Positions 42,580-50,578 of a stretch of 64,000 nucleotides of DNA are shown here, piece after piece (the first letter of the stretch is position 1; each line of letters starts with the position of its first letter). Origin of the DNA: Candidatus Poribacteria bacterium (GTDB lineage: Bacteria > Poribacteria > WGA-4E > GCA-2687025); contig JAPPNK010000026.1 of assembly GCA_028818695.1 (NCBI GenBank), positions 62,001 through 126,000 of the forward strand, written 5' to 3'. The notes under the pieces were generated by a model that worked only from the letters and a program-made list of their open reading frames with translations, was not told the DNA's origin and did no database searches. The position numbers were made by a program, and so were the translations under genes.

Positions 42580-44091
42580 CTATCCGTTCGGCGGCTCCTG
42601 TTTGCCGTGACCGATGACCTCTTTCCGCCGCTTGATCCAGCCCTTGTCGGTCAACAGAATGATCAGCTCCTCGTGCGACTTTTTGCCTTTATGCGCGTTG
42701 CATGACGCGCACAGCAGCTGCAGATTGCTGATATGGTCGTTCCCGCCCTTCGCGCGCGGGACGATATGATCCACCTGCAGATGCCGCGGTTCAAAATGCG
42801 TCTCGCATCCGTTGCAGTAACCGCCCTGCTCCCCGTAAAGATAACGGCGATTCTTGGCGCTGTTGTACCGCGGGATTTTGCCTAAGTCGGTCCGGTTCGG
42901 TATGTCGGTTCGATGCGCGCCTTGATACATCAGCCCGACCTCCTCCCGCAGACGCGACTGAACAAGATCCGCCGCCTTTTCGGAGATGTCGATGCCGACC
43001 CAGCGACGCTGGAGCTGCTCGGCGGCAATGCATGTTGTCGCGCAGCCGCAAAACGGATCCAAAACCATATCGCCCTCGTTCGAGGACGCCTTGACGACGC
43101 GGTGGAGAAGCGCCAACGGCTTCTGCGTCGGATAGCCCGTCCGCTCTTTCGACTGCGAACTAATTGGCGGAATGTCAGTTATCAGGTCGCTGGCATAGCG
43201 TCCCTTGAGGGTTGAAAGGTACTTTTTATAGCGAGGCATCCCGCCGCGTTTCTTCGGCCAATAGATGAGACCTGCCTCGTCAAGCGCCTTGCATTTCTCT
43301 AGTTGGTTAAGCGTCTCGTAATTGGCTGGCAAGCGACGCTGCAGCTCTGGCGGAAACTTGTCTCTCACAGGCGGCGCCCATGCGCGTCCGGCGGAGGGCG
43401 ACACGCCGTTGAACATCTCATACGCAGCCGGTCCACCCGCTCTGCCGCCCGTTAAGTCCCCTGTTTCCCATTTTCCATATTCATCTTCGCGCCAATCCGC
43501 CCCGTAGCCTGGCTCAAACGCATCATACTGCTGATTCCACGTGCGCTTTTTACCCCGGCTATAGTACAGAAGCCGATCGCAATTTTGGACATACCGGGTC
43601 GGGTTCAAGCCTTTGCCGCGCGTGCGCTGCCATGTGATCTCGTTCTGATAATTTTCTTTCCCGAAGATGTCGTCCATCAGCAGTTTCAGATAGTGGCTCG
43701 CCGTCGTATCGCAATGGAGATAAATGGAGCCGTCCGGTTTCAACAGCCTGCGCATCTCCATGATGCGTATGGACATGTAGATCAGGTAGCTCATCATGGA
43801 GGCGCCGTGTATGTCGCGCGTCGCGGTCAAGAGGGCATAGAGGCCTGGATACTCATGCTTGATCTCGCCATGCCAGACCAGTTTGACGTCGTCCAGCCCC
43901 CATGTGTCTTTGAAGGCGGCGCCGGCGGCTTTGCTTCCGATGGGCGCGGCGTAGTTCGCCTTGCTGTTGAAGGGCGGGTCTAAGTAGATCAGGTCGACGC
44001 TGTCGGAGTTCATGCCGCGCATGATGTCCAGGTTGTCGCCCGTCCAGATCGTTTGTGAGGCAAAATTAAGCGGCGCGCGTTTCTTGTCCAT
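42580..44091 (-). CDS. Beta-class DNA methyltransferase fused to an HNH nuclease
   Basis: A 503-residue fusion with the same architecture as the protein at 23076 but clearly different sequence. L-D-P-P-F (residues 37-41) is motif [13 protein letters not shown] and D-P-F-C-G-C-A-T-T the SAM region, and C-N-G-C-E ... L-Q-V-D-H-I-V-P-R-A-K-G-G ... L-L-C-A-S-C-N the HNH. GGAGGAC precedes the ATG at 44091; longer in-frame starts lack a ribosome site. It would methylate N6-adenine or N4-cytosine and possibly cut DNA. The DEW-type protein is its immediate 3' neighbour on the other strand. Confidence 0.85.
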   Translation of the reverse strand: MDKKRAPLNFASQTIWTGDNLDIMRGMNSDSVDLIYLDPPFNSKANYAAPIGSKAAGAAFKDTWGLDDVKLVWHGEIKHEYPGLYALLTATRDIHGASMMSYLIYMSIRIMEMRRLLKPDGSIYLHCDTTASHYLKLLMDDIFGKENYQNEITWQRTRGKGLNPTRYVQNCDRLLYYSRGKKRTWNQQYDAFEPGYGADWREDEYGKWETGDLTGGRAGGPAAYEMFNGVSPSAGRAWAPPVRDKFPPELQRRLPANYETLNQLEKCKALDEAGLIYWPKKRGGMPRYKKYLSTLKGRYASDLITDIPPISSQSKERTGYPTQKPLALLHRVVKASSNEGDMVLDPFCGCATTCIAAEQLQRRWVGIDISEKAADLVQSRLREEVGLMYQGAHRTDIPNRTDLGKIPRYNSAKNRRYLYGEQGGYCNGCETHFEPRHLQVDHIVPRAKGGNDHISNLQLLCASCNAHKGKKSHEELIILLTDKGWIKRRKEVIGHGKQEPPNG

Positions 44092-44211
44092 CTGTCCTCC
44101 TGGAGAAAGCGCAACAGACCTTGACGCTTCCAAGTTACATGAACGCTCAGAATTGCGCAAACAGAACCGTCTGCAGAAGTATTTTCGACTCGATATGCCG
44201 AAAAGCGCTAA

Positions 44212-44637
44212 CTAACGCCTCCTATGCGAAAACGAAAACCACCACTCCGACGCCGTTTCCCACCAACTTCCTGGCAGACCGTCCGGCGGCGCAAGGCGCA
44301 CATACAGCCCAGTCTCAATCTCTTCGGAACCTTCCAGTATCGCCGCGATAGAATGAAAGCGGGTCGCCTCCTTCACCTCAAGAAGCCCGACAGGCTCCAA
44401 ACGCACGCGCGACAAGCGCCCCGTCGCAGGGTGCGTCTCCTCCTCGGCGACCCGAAACACCATCAGGCGCGTTCCCTTCGCCGCCTTCTCGTCGGAGCCG
44501 AGGTTGGTCAGCGCATGCTCCTCGGCGATCTCCAGCGTCTGACCTGTGACGTAGTAGGGGCTTTCCAGCGCGCGGCGCGAAGCGCAGCCCGCCAGCGTCA
44601 AACAGATCAGCGCCGCCGACAACAACGAAGCGCGCAT
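44212..44637 (-). CDS. Small lipoprotein
   Basis: A 141-residue protein with a lipoprotein leader (A-L-I-C-L-T-L-A-G-C-A-S). The mature part contains Y-Y-V-T-G-Q and L-E-P-V-G-L-L-E-V-K-E, beta-rich, resembling small outer-membrane lipoproteins that modulate a surface structure; no family match is certain. Its ATG lies immediately after the stop of the rubredoxin-like gene, so they form a two-gene unit. Confidence 0.65.
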   Translation of the reverse strand: MRASLLSAALICLTLAGCASRRALESPYYVTGQTLEIAEEHALTNLGSDEKAAKGTRLMVFRVAEEETHPATGRLSRVRLEPVGLLEVKEATRFHSIAAILEGSEEIETGLYVRLAPPDGLPGSWWETASEWWFSFSHRRR

Positions 44638-44892
44638 TTATTCGCGGTTCGCCCCGACAAGCGCAAACCGAATATGCGCCGACAACGCCGAATTGGCAGC
44701 GCGCAGATCCGCGCCCTCCGCGTCGGGATACATCACATGCGCGGCGACCGCCTTTTTAACCCAGGACTCCAAACGCTGATCGTACGGGACAAACTTTTCG
44801 GGGTCCGCCGTGCAAGCGGGGTATTCTTCAGGCAGATCCTCCGCCTTCTCCACATCCTCAAACAGATAGCCGCACGCCGAGCATACAAACAT
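44638..44892 (-). CDS. Rubredoxin-like protein with an incomplete cysteine set
   Basis: An 84-residue protein starting F-V-C-S-A-C-G-Y-L-F-E-D, the first half of a rubredoxin metal knuckle. The second half reads E-Y-P-A-C-T-A-D-P-E-K-F-V-P, where the normal C-P-x-C-G has lost its first Cys (Tyr instead), leaving three Cys. A helical C-terminal extension (Y-D-Q-R-L-E-S-W-V-K-K-A) follows. It may bind zinc or iron with another ligand, or be inactive. It is coupled to the lipoprotein gene downstream. Confidence 0.6.
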   Translation of the reverse strand: MFVCSACGYLFEDVEKAEDLPEEYPACTADPEKFVPYDQRLESWVKKAVAAHVMYPDAEGADLRAANSALSAHIRFALVGANRE

Positions 44893-44966
44893 CGCATTCT
44901 CCTTTTAAAGAAACCGCTCACAGGCGCATTCTACACAGCGCGGCGCCGGCATGCAACCCGCAGCCC

Positions 44967-45133
44967 TGACCTTATGTCTTTAGTTGGGACATATCGGAGG
45001 GCGGATGCGGACGGTTTCTGCGGCGCCTCTAGATTCCCGCTTTCGCGGGAATGACGGTCTGGTTGGCGGCGCCTTTTTCCCATCAATAGAGAGATCATTC
45101 GTTCAACGGTCCCAACTTTATGCATGAGGTCAG
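44967..45133 (+). mobile_element. Family A MITE, complete copy with 7-bp target duplication
   Basis: It runs from TGACCTTATGTCTTTAGTTG to CAACTTTATGCATGAGGTCA. The flanks gcagccc (44960-44966 and 45134-45140) form a 7-bp direct repeat. The core is ATTCCCGCTTTCGCGGGAAT. Confidence 0.85.
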
Positions 45134-45149
45134 GCAGCCCCGCGTCCCG

Positions 45150-46235
45150 CTACACAATCGACAGCATGCGGTTCAACGCCGTCAACGCCCACTCGGCGAC
45201 CGCCGGATCGACCGTGATCTGGTTGACGACCCGATCCTCCAACAGGTTGTCCAAAACCCAAGACAGATGCGGCGGATCAATCCGATTCATCGTCGTGCAG
45301 AGGCACATGTTCGGATCGACCGACACGATCGTCTTGTCGGGATGCTCCTTCGCCAGTCGGTTCACGAGGTGCAGCTCCGTCCCGATCGCCCATTTTGACC
45401 CAGGCTCCGCCTCCTCAATCGTCTTGACGATATAGGCGGTTGAGCCGTAGAGGTCCGCCTCGCGCAGCGCTTCATGGCGCACTTCGGGGTGGACGAGTAT
45501 GTGGATGTCCTCAAACATTTCGCGCATGCGCTGAATCTGTTTGACGGTGAACAGCTGATGGACGGGGCAGTTTCCCTTCCACAGCACGATGCGGGAGCGT
45601 TCGATCTGCTCTGGCGTGTTGCCGCCGAGGGGCAGGCGCGGGTCCCAGACCGTCATCTCGTCTAGGGGGATGCCCATCGCCCATCCGGTGTTGCGTCCGA
45701 GATGTTCGTCTGGGAAGAAGAGCGCTCGCTCCGCTTTGTCAAACGCCCATTCTAGGACGGCGGCGGCGTTGGAGGAGGTGCAGACGGCGCCATCGTTCTC
45801 GCCGACAAACGCTTTCAGGTTGGCGGCGGAATTCATATAGGTGATCGGCGTCGCCGCGCCGGGGGCGATCTCCTCCAGCTCGTCCCAGCACTCTTCGACG
45901 GCGTCAATCTCCGCCATGTCCGCCATGTGGCATCCCGCTTTCAGGTCGGGCAGGACCACTTTTTGGTTGGGCTGGCTCAGGATGTCGGCGCTTTCCGCCA
46001 TGAAATGAACGCCGCAAAAGACGATGTATTCGGCGTCGGCTCGCTCTGCCGCCAGTTGCGACAGCTTGAACGAGTCGCCGCGGAAGTCGGCAAATTGGAT
46101 GATTTCGTCCCGCTGGTAATGGTGTCCAAGGATGACAAGGCGGTCGCCCAGTTCGTTTTTGGCGGCGCGAATCCGCTCTTCCAGCTCTTCATCGGTCAGC
46201 TGATAATATTTTTCGGGTATCGGCAAAAAGTACAT
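45150..46235 (-). CDS. nadA: Quinolinate synthase
   Basis: A 361-residue iron-sulfur enzyme that condenses iminoaspartate with dihydroxyacetone phosphate to quinolinate, the second NAD step after NadB. I-L-G-H-H-Y-Q, V-F-C-G-V-H-F-M-A-E, V-C-T-S-S-N-A-A and D-P-N-M-C-L-C-T-T-M-N supply the conserved residues, including three [4Fe-4S] Cys candidates. The start at 46235 follows AGGAAGGG. The length is normal for the family. Confidence 0.93.
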   Translation of the reverse strand: MYFLPIPEKYYQLTDEELEERIRAAKNELGDRLVILGHHYQRDEIIQFADFRGDSFKLSQLAAERADAEYIVFCGVHFMAESADILSQPNQKVVLPDLKAGCHMADMAEIDAVEECWDELEEIAPGAATPITYMNSAANLKAFVGENDGAVCTSSNAAAVLEWAFDKAERALFFPDEHLGRNTGWAMGIPLDEMTVWDPRLPLGGNTPEQIERSRIVLWKGNCPVHQLFTVKQIQRMREMFEDIHILVHPEVRHEALREADLYGSTAYIVKTIEEAEPGSKWAIGTELHLVNRLAKEHPDKTIVSVDPNMCLCTTMNRIDPPHLSWVLDNLLEDRVVNQITVDPAVAEWALTALNRMLSIV

Positions 46236-46336
46236 GGTCAACCCTTCCTGTAAGTCGAATTTGCCTTGAGGCTGCCGCTTGAGATTTCGGTACGGTTCAT
46301 GTTGGGAGCTCTCTTGGGCTGCGCCTGAATTCTCGC

Positions 46337-46657
46337 TCAGTCGGCTTTCTGTTCCGCGTCGTTGAAGACGACGTAGACGTCTCCGTCCTGCACTTCGACC
46401 GCGTATGTTTTGATGTTGATGCCGGGCGGCCAGACCCCCGCGCCGTCGCACAGCCGAAATTCCCAGCCGTGCCATGGACAGACCACAGTGCCTTCATCTG
46501 TGATCCAGCCGGTCGCGAGCGATCCGCCCATATGCGGGCAGGTGTCGTTGATGGCGACAGGCTGCCCGTCCCGCAGCAGCACGGCGATATAATCGCCGCC
46601 CCGCTGGATGACTCGATTTTGCCCTTCTTTCAGTTCAGACAGCGGGCAGACTTTCAT
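46337..46657 (-). CDS. Rieske [2Fe-2S] ferredoxin-type protein
   Basis: A 106-residue small Rieske protein. D-T-C-P-H-M-G-G-S and V-V-C-P-W-H-G-W-E-F give the two C-x-H / C-x2-H ligand pairs. The size and absence of a membrane anchor match NirD-like or dioxygenase-ferredoxin subunits, which pass electrons to an oxygenase or reductase. No partner is adjacent; the PhyH gene is 5 kb away and uses 2-oxoglutarate instead. The start at 46657 gives the standard N-terminus. Confidence 0.88.
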   Translation of the reverse strand: MKVCPLSELKEGQNRVIQRGGDYIAVLLRDGQPVAINDTCPHMGGSLATGWITDEGTVVCPWHGWEFRLCDGAGVWPPGINIKTYAVEVQDGDVYVVFNDAEQKAD

Positions 46658-46743
46658 GCGTTCCACAAAACTCTCCGTTAGGTCGGGATTGCATATTTTG
46701 CCTATCTTAGCGGAAGCGGGGCGCAAAACGCAACTTTTTATTT

Positions 46744-46812
46744 TGACGGCGCTTGAGTTGGGCATGTTCAATTCATTCGTTCAAGCGCCCAACTTAAGAG
46801 GATGATCAGACA
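46744..46812. repeat. Minimal family A derivative
   Basis: CTTGAGTTGGGC (46752-46763) and GCCCAACTTAAG (46787-46798) are inverted ends with only about 23 bp between them, so the element has lost its core. It lies just upstream of the duplicated Lon promoter. Confidence 0.6.
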
Positions 46813-46819
46813 ACGGAGC

Positions 46820-46848
46820 TTGAAATGCAACCGCAAATGCGTCATAAT
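46820..46848 (+). promoter_or_regulatory. Promoter of the Lon N-domain copy
   Basis: TTGAAA (46820-46825), 17-bp spacer, CATAAT (46843-46848). It is conserved in the intact lon promoter (47946-47974). Confidence 0.6.
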
Positions 46849-46902
46849 AGAAATGAACATACAACCGATCGCGCAAGCTGCTAACCAAAGGCGGCGAAAA
46901 AC

Positions 46903-47787
46903 ATGGCGGCTGATCAAAGCGCCTTGACCCGCTACCGATATATGGAAACCGTTCAGGGCATACCGGTTCTCGGCTTGAAGGAGTACGTCGTCCTGCCGCT
47001 CGGCGCGTTTCCCAAGACGGGCTTGAGAGCGGGTCGAAAACGGAGCATCAACGCCGTCCGGTGGGCGTTGCAAAACAACAACGGCAAGGCGCTGCTTCTG
47101 GCGCAAAAAAACGCCTCCACCTATCCAAGCACAGACGACTTTTACGATGTCGGCGTCGTCGCCGAGCTCACCGAGCCGATGGAGGTCAACGAGGAGATTC
47201 AGTTCATACCGATTGCCAAGTCGCGCGCTGTCGTCACGCGCCTGGACGACAGCGGCGACATTCTCACCGCCGATGTGCGCGTCGTCCAAGAGGGACCGAT
47301 ACCCTCGTCCGAAAAAAGTGAGGCGGAACAGCTCTCCCAAAAACTGCTCACGGCGTTCGAATACTACTGCTTAAAAGCAAACCGAGAACTCAGCTCCGAC
47401 GATCAGACCAACCTCGCCAGTGAGACGGAACCGGGGCGCTTCGCGGACCGCATCGCGTTTTACTGCTACAAACCGAAAGATTCGCGCAACCTCCATCTGA
47501 CCTACCAACAGCTCCAGCGCGTTCTGGACGCGCTCGACCCGCGCGAACGGCTCCAGACCGTGTATGAGATGACGATGGAGCTGCTTGAGGAGCTGCTTGA
47601 CCATGGCTCCATTGAGGAGACTCTCAGGGAGTTGCTCGTTCAACTGTCCCTACTTCAGAAGACTTTGCTCCAACTTCAGAAGACTTTGCAGGATTCCCAT
47701 TTGCTCGTTCAACTGTCCCTACTTCAGAAGATTTTGTTCCTATTTCAGAAGATTTTGCAGGATTCTTTTCCGACCTTAAAGCCTTAG
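46903..47787 (+). CDS. Truncated Lon N-domain duplicate
   Basis: The first 230 residues match the N-domain of the intact Lon downstream at about 90% identity, including [14 protein letters not shown] and [15 protein letters not shown]. After that the ATPase and protease domains are missing. They are replaced by a short repeat-encoded tail (L-L-V-Q-L-S-L-L-Q-K ... I-L-Q-D-S). The frame is open for 294 codons and keeps its own promoter, leader and ATG. The Lon N-domain recognises substrates and forms oligomers, so a stand-alone version could compete with or tune Lon. It may equally be a decaying duplicate. Confidence 0.65.
   Translation: MAADQSALTRYRYMETVQGIPVLGLKEYVVLPLGAFPKTGLRAGRKRSINAVRWALQNNNGKALLLAQKNASTYPSTDDFYDVGVVAELTEPMEVNEEIQFIPIAKSRAVVTRLDDSGDILTADVRVVQEGPIPSSEKSEAEQLSQKLLTAFEYYCLKANRELSSDDQTNLASETEPGRFADRIAFYCYKPKDSRNLHLTYQQLQRVLDALDPRERLQTVYEMTMELLEELLDHGSIEETLRELLVQLSLLQKTLLQLQKTLQDSHLLVQLSLLQKILFLFQKILQDSFPTLKP
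47631..47767 (+). repeat. Two-unit 68-bp tandem repeat at the Lon-copy 3' end
   Basis: TTGCTCGTTCAACTGTCCCT followed by repeated acttcagaagaytttg occurs twice, in frame, each unit ending caggattc. It probably marks the breakpoint where the Lon copy was truncated. Confidence 0.75.
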
Positions 47788-47934
47788 TTGAGGCATGTCG
47801 GCATGCGAATGCGGACGTCGCACGCTGAACTCTGGATTCCCGCTTGCGCGGGAATGGCGATCCGATTGGCGAAGCCCTTTTCCGTAAATGAAGCTGCCCG
47901 CCTGTCCAAGCGCCCCAACTCAAGAAGCTGATCA
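47770..47934 (+). mobile_element. Family A MITE, diverged copy
   Basis: It starts CGACCTTAAAGCCTTAGTTG, has core ATTCCCGCTTGCGCGGGAAT and ends CCCCAACTCAAGAAGCTGAT. It separates the Lon N-domain copy from the intact lon gene. Confidence 0.7.
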
Positions 47935-47945
47935 GACGGGGGTAC

Positions 47946-47974
47946 TTGCAATGCAGCCGCATATGCGTCATAAT
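47946..47974 (+). promoter_or_regulatory. Promoter of lon
   Basis: TTGCAA (47946-47951), 17-bp spacer, CATAAT (47969-47974), matching the paralogous promoter at 46820-46848. Confidence 0.6.
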
Positions 47975-48028
47975 AGGAATGAACATACAACCGATCACGC
48001 AAGTTGCTAACCGAAGGCGGCGAAAAAC

Positions 48029-50560
48029 ATGGCGGCAGATCAAAGCGCCTCGACCCACTACCGATATATGGAAACCGTTCAGGGCATACCGGTTCTCGGC
48101 TTGAAGGAGTACGTCGTCCTGCCGCTCGGCGCGTTTCCCAAGACGGGCTTGAGAGCGGGTCGAAAACGGAGCATCAACGCCGTCCGGTGGGCGTTGCAAA
48201 ACAACAACGGCAAGGCGCTGCTTCTGGCGCAAAAAAACGCCTCCACCTATCCAAGCACAGACGACTTTTACGATGTCGGCGTCGTCGCCGAGCTCACCGA
48301 GCCGATGGAGGTCAACGAGGAGATTCAGTTCCTTCCGCTTGCCAAGTCGCGCGCTGTCGTCACGCGGTTGGACGACATCGGCGATATTCTCACCGCCGAT
48401 GTGCGCGTCGTCCAAGACGGATCGATACCCTCGTCCGAAAAAAGAGAGGTGGAGCAGCTCTCCCAAAAACTGCTCAAGGCGTTCGAATACTACTACCAAA
48501 AAACAAACCGGGGACTCAGCTACGACGATCAGACCAGCCTCGCCAACGAGACGAAACCGGGGCGCTTCGCCGACCGCATCGCGTTTTACTGCTACAAACC
48601 GAAAGATTCGCGCAACCTCCATCTGACCTACCAACAGCTCCAGCGCGTTCTGGACGCGCTCGACCCGCGCGAACGGCTCCAGACCGTGTATGAGATGACG
48701 ATGGAGCTGCTGGACCTCGCCTCCATTGAGGAGAAGCTTTCGGCGCAGGTGAAGGAGCAGGTCGAAAAAACGCAGCGCGAATACTACCTGAGCGAAAAAC
48801 TGAAGGCGATCCAAAAGGAGCTCGGACGCGACGGCAGCGACACCGAAGAGCTGCGCGAACGCGTCGAAGAAGCGAACATGAGCGACGAGGCGGAAGAGAA
48901 GGCGCTCAAAGAGATTGACCGGCTCGACATGCTGCCGCCGATGTCGTCCGAGGCGGGCGTCGCGCGCAGCTATGTGGACTGGCTGCTGTCGCTTCCGTGG
49001 GACAAGAAAAGCGACGCGACGGTCGATATCGGCGTCGCCGCTGAAATGCTGGACGAAGACCATTACGGGTTGAAGAAGGTGAAGGAGCGCATCCTTGAGT
49101 ACCTCGCCGTCATGAAACTGGCGGGCGAGTCGCGCGGTCCGATTCTTTGCTTCACAGGTCCCCCCGGCGTCGGCAAGACCTCTCTGGGCCGCTCCATCGC
49201 GCGGGCGACAGGGCGCGAGTTTGTGCGCATGTCCCTCGGCGGAGTGCGCGACGAAGCCGAAATACGCGGACACCGCCGAACCTACATCGGAGCCATACCG
49301 GGCCGCGTCATGCATGGCATACGCGACGCGAAAACGAAAAACCCGTTCTTCCTGCTGGACGAGGTGGACAAGATGGGGCGCGACTTTAGAGGCGACCCCG
49401 CCGCGGCGCTCCTGGAAGTTCTTGACCCTGAGCAGAACAACACCTTCCGCGATCATTATCTGGACGTCGCGTTCGACCTGTCCGACGTCATGTTTTTGAC
49501 GACAGCGAACGTCCTGCCGGCGATACCGCCGGCTCTGCAAGACCGCATGGAGATCATTGAGCTGCCTGGGTATACGGAGTTTGAAAAAGGCAAGATTGCG
49601 CGCCATTTTCTGATTCCGAAACAGATCAAGCAGCACGGCTTGCAGGACGCGGACATCCGCATCACGGACGGGGCGGTCAGCGCGGTCATTCAGTCCTACA
49701 CGCGCGAGGCGGGCGTGCGCGGCCTTGAGCGCGAAATGACGAAGATATGCAGAAAGATCGCCCGGCAAATTGTGGACAACTCGCCCAAAAAGAAAGCAAA
49801 AGAGCGCAAGGACGACGCCGAAAAAGAGAACGCCAAAGAGAAAAAAGGCGTCTCCGTCACGGCGCGCAACATCTCCCAGTATCTCGGACCGCCCCAATAT
49901 ACCGCGACAAAAGCGGAGCTGACCGACCATGTCGGCGTCGCGCAGGGGCTTGTCTATACGCAGGTCGGCGGCGATGTGATCTCCATTGAAACGACCATGA
50001 TGCAGGCGTCGGCGGACAAGGCGGAGCTGACCCTGACCGGCCGACTCGGCGAGGTGATGCGCGAAAGCGCCCAGACCGCCCTCAGCTGCATACGCTCCAA
50101 GACGAAGGAGTACGACCTTGAGTCGTTCGACTTTAAGCGTTGGGATATGCATATCCATGTGCCGGAGGGCGCCGTGCCGAAGGAGGGACCATCCGCCGGC
50201 ATCACGCTCGCGACGGCGATGCTCTCCTCGTTGACCGGGCGCCCCGTGCGCAAGGATGTGGCGATGACGGGCGAGATCACCCTGCGCGGCAATGTGCTGC
50301 CGATCGGCGGAATCAAAGAAAAACTGCTTGCGGCGCACCGCGTCGGCATCAAGGAGGCGCTCATACCGAAAGGCAACGTCAAGGACCTGGAAGACATCCC
50401 GTTGGACATCCGCCAGGACATGAAGATTCAACCGGTCGATCATATTGATCAGGTCATTGAGCGCGCGCTTTTGCCGAAGGTTGTTGAAGAAAGCGGCGTG
50501 GACCCGCCGGCTGCATTCCCGGCCGCGCCGCCGAACCCGACTCTTCCTCCACCGAATTGA
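48029..50560 (+). CDS. lon: Lon ATP-dependent serine protease
   Basis: An 843-residue LonA. The N-domain (1-220) is followed by a coiled-coil linker, the AAA module ([10 protein letters not shown] Walker [10 protein letters not shown] Walker B) and the protease domain with [14 protein letters not shown], where Ser is the nucleophile; the paired Lys lies about 40 residues later. A charged K/E insert ([15 protein letters not shown]) sits before the protease domain. It degrades misfolded and regulatory proteins. The ribosome site precedes ATG 48029. An N-domain duplicate lies upstream. Confidence 0.95.
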   Translation: MAADQSASTHYRYMETVQGIPVLGLKEYVVLPLGAFPKTGLRAGRKRSINAVRWALQNNNGKALLLAQKNASTYPSTDDFYDVGVVAELTEPMEVNEEIQFLPLAKSRAVVTRLDDIGDILTADVRVVQDGSIPSSEKREVEQLSQKLLKAFEYYYQKTNRGLSYDDQTSLANETKPGRFADRIAFYCYKPKDSRNLHLTYQQLQRVLDALDPRERLQTVYEMTMELLDLASIEEKLSAQVKEQVEKTQREYYLSEKLKAIQKELGRDGSDTEELRERVEEANMSDEAEEKALKEIDRLDMLPPMSSEAGVARSYVDWLLSLPWDKKSDATVDIGVAAEMLDEDHYGLKKVKERILEYLAVMKLAGESRGPILCFTGPPGVGKTSLGRSIARATGREFVRMSLGGVRDEAEIRGHRRTYIGAIPGRVMHGIRDAKTKNPFFLLDEVDKMGRDFRGDPAAALLEVLDPEQNNTFRDHYLDVAFDLSDVMFLTTANVLPAIPPALQDRMEIIELPGYTEFEKGKIARHFLIPKQIKQHGLQDADIRITDGAVSAVIQSYTREAGVRGLEREMTKICRKIARQIVDNSPKKKAKERKDDAEKENAKEKKGVSVTARNISQYLGPPQYTATKAELTDHVGVAQGLVYTQVGGDVISIETTMMQASADKAELTLTGRLGEVMRESAQTALSCIRSKTKEYDLESFDFKRWDMHIHVPEGAVPKEGPSAGITLATAMLSSLTGRPVRKDVAMTGEITLRGNVLPIGGIKEKLLAAHRVGIKEALIPKGNVKDLEDIPLDIRQDMKIQPVDHIDQVIERALLPKVVEESGVDPPAAFPAAPPNPTLPPPN

Positions 50561-50578
50561 CCTTCGGCTTCGTTCTCG

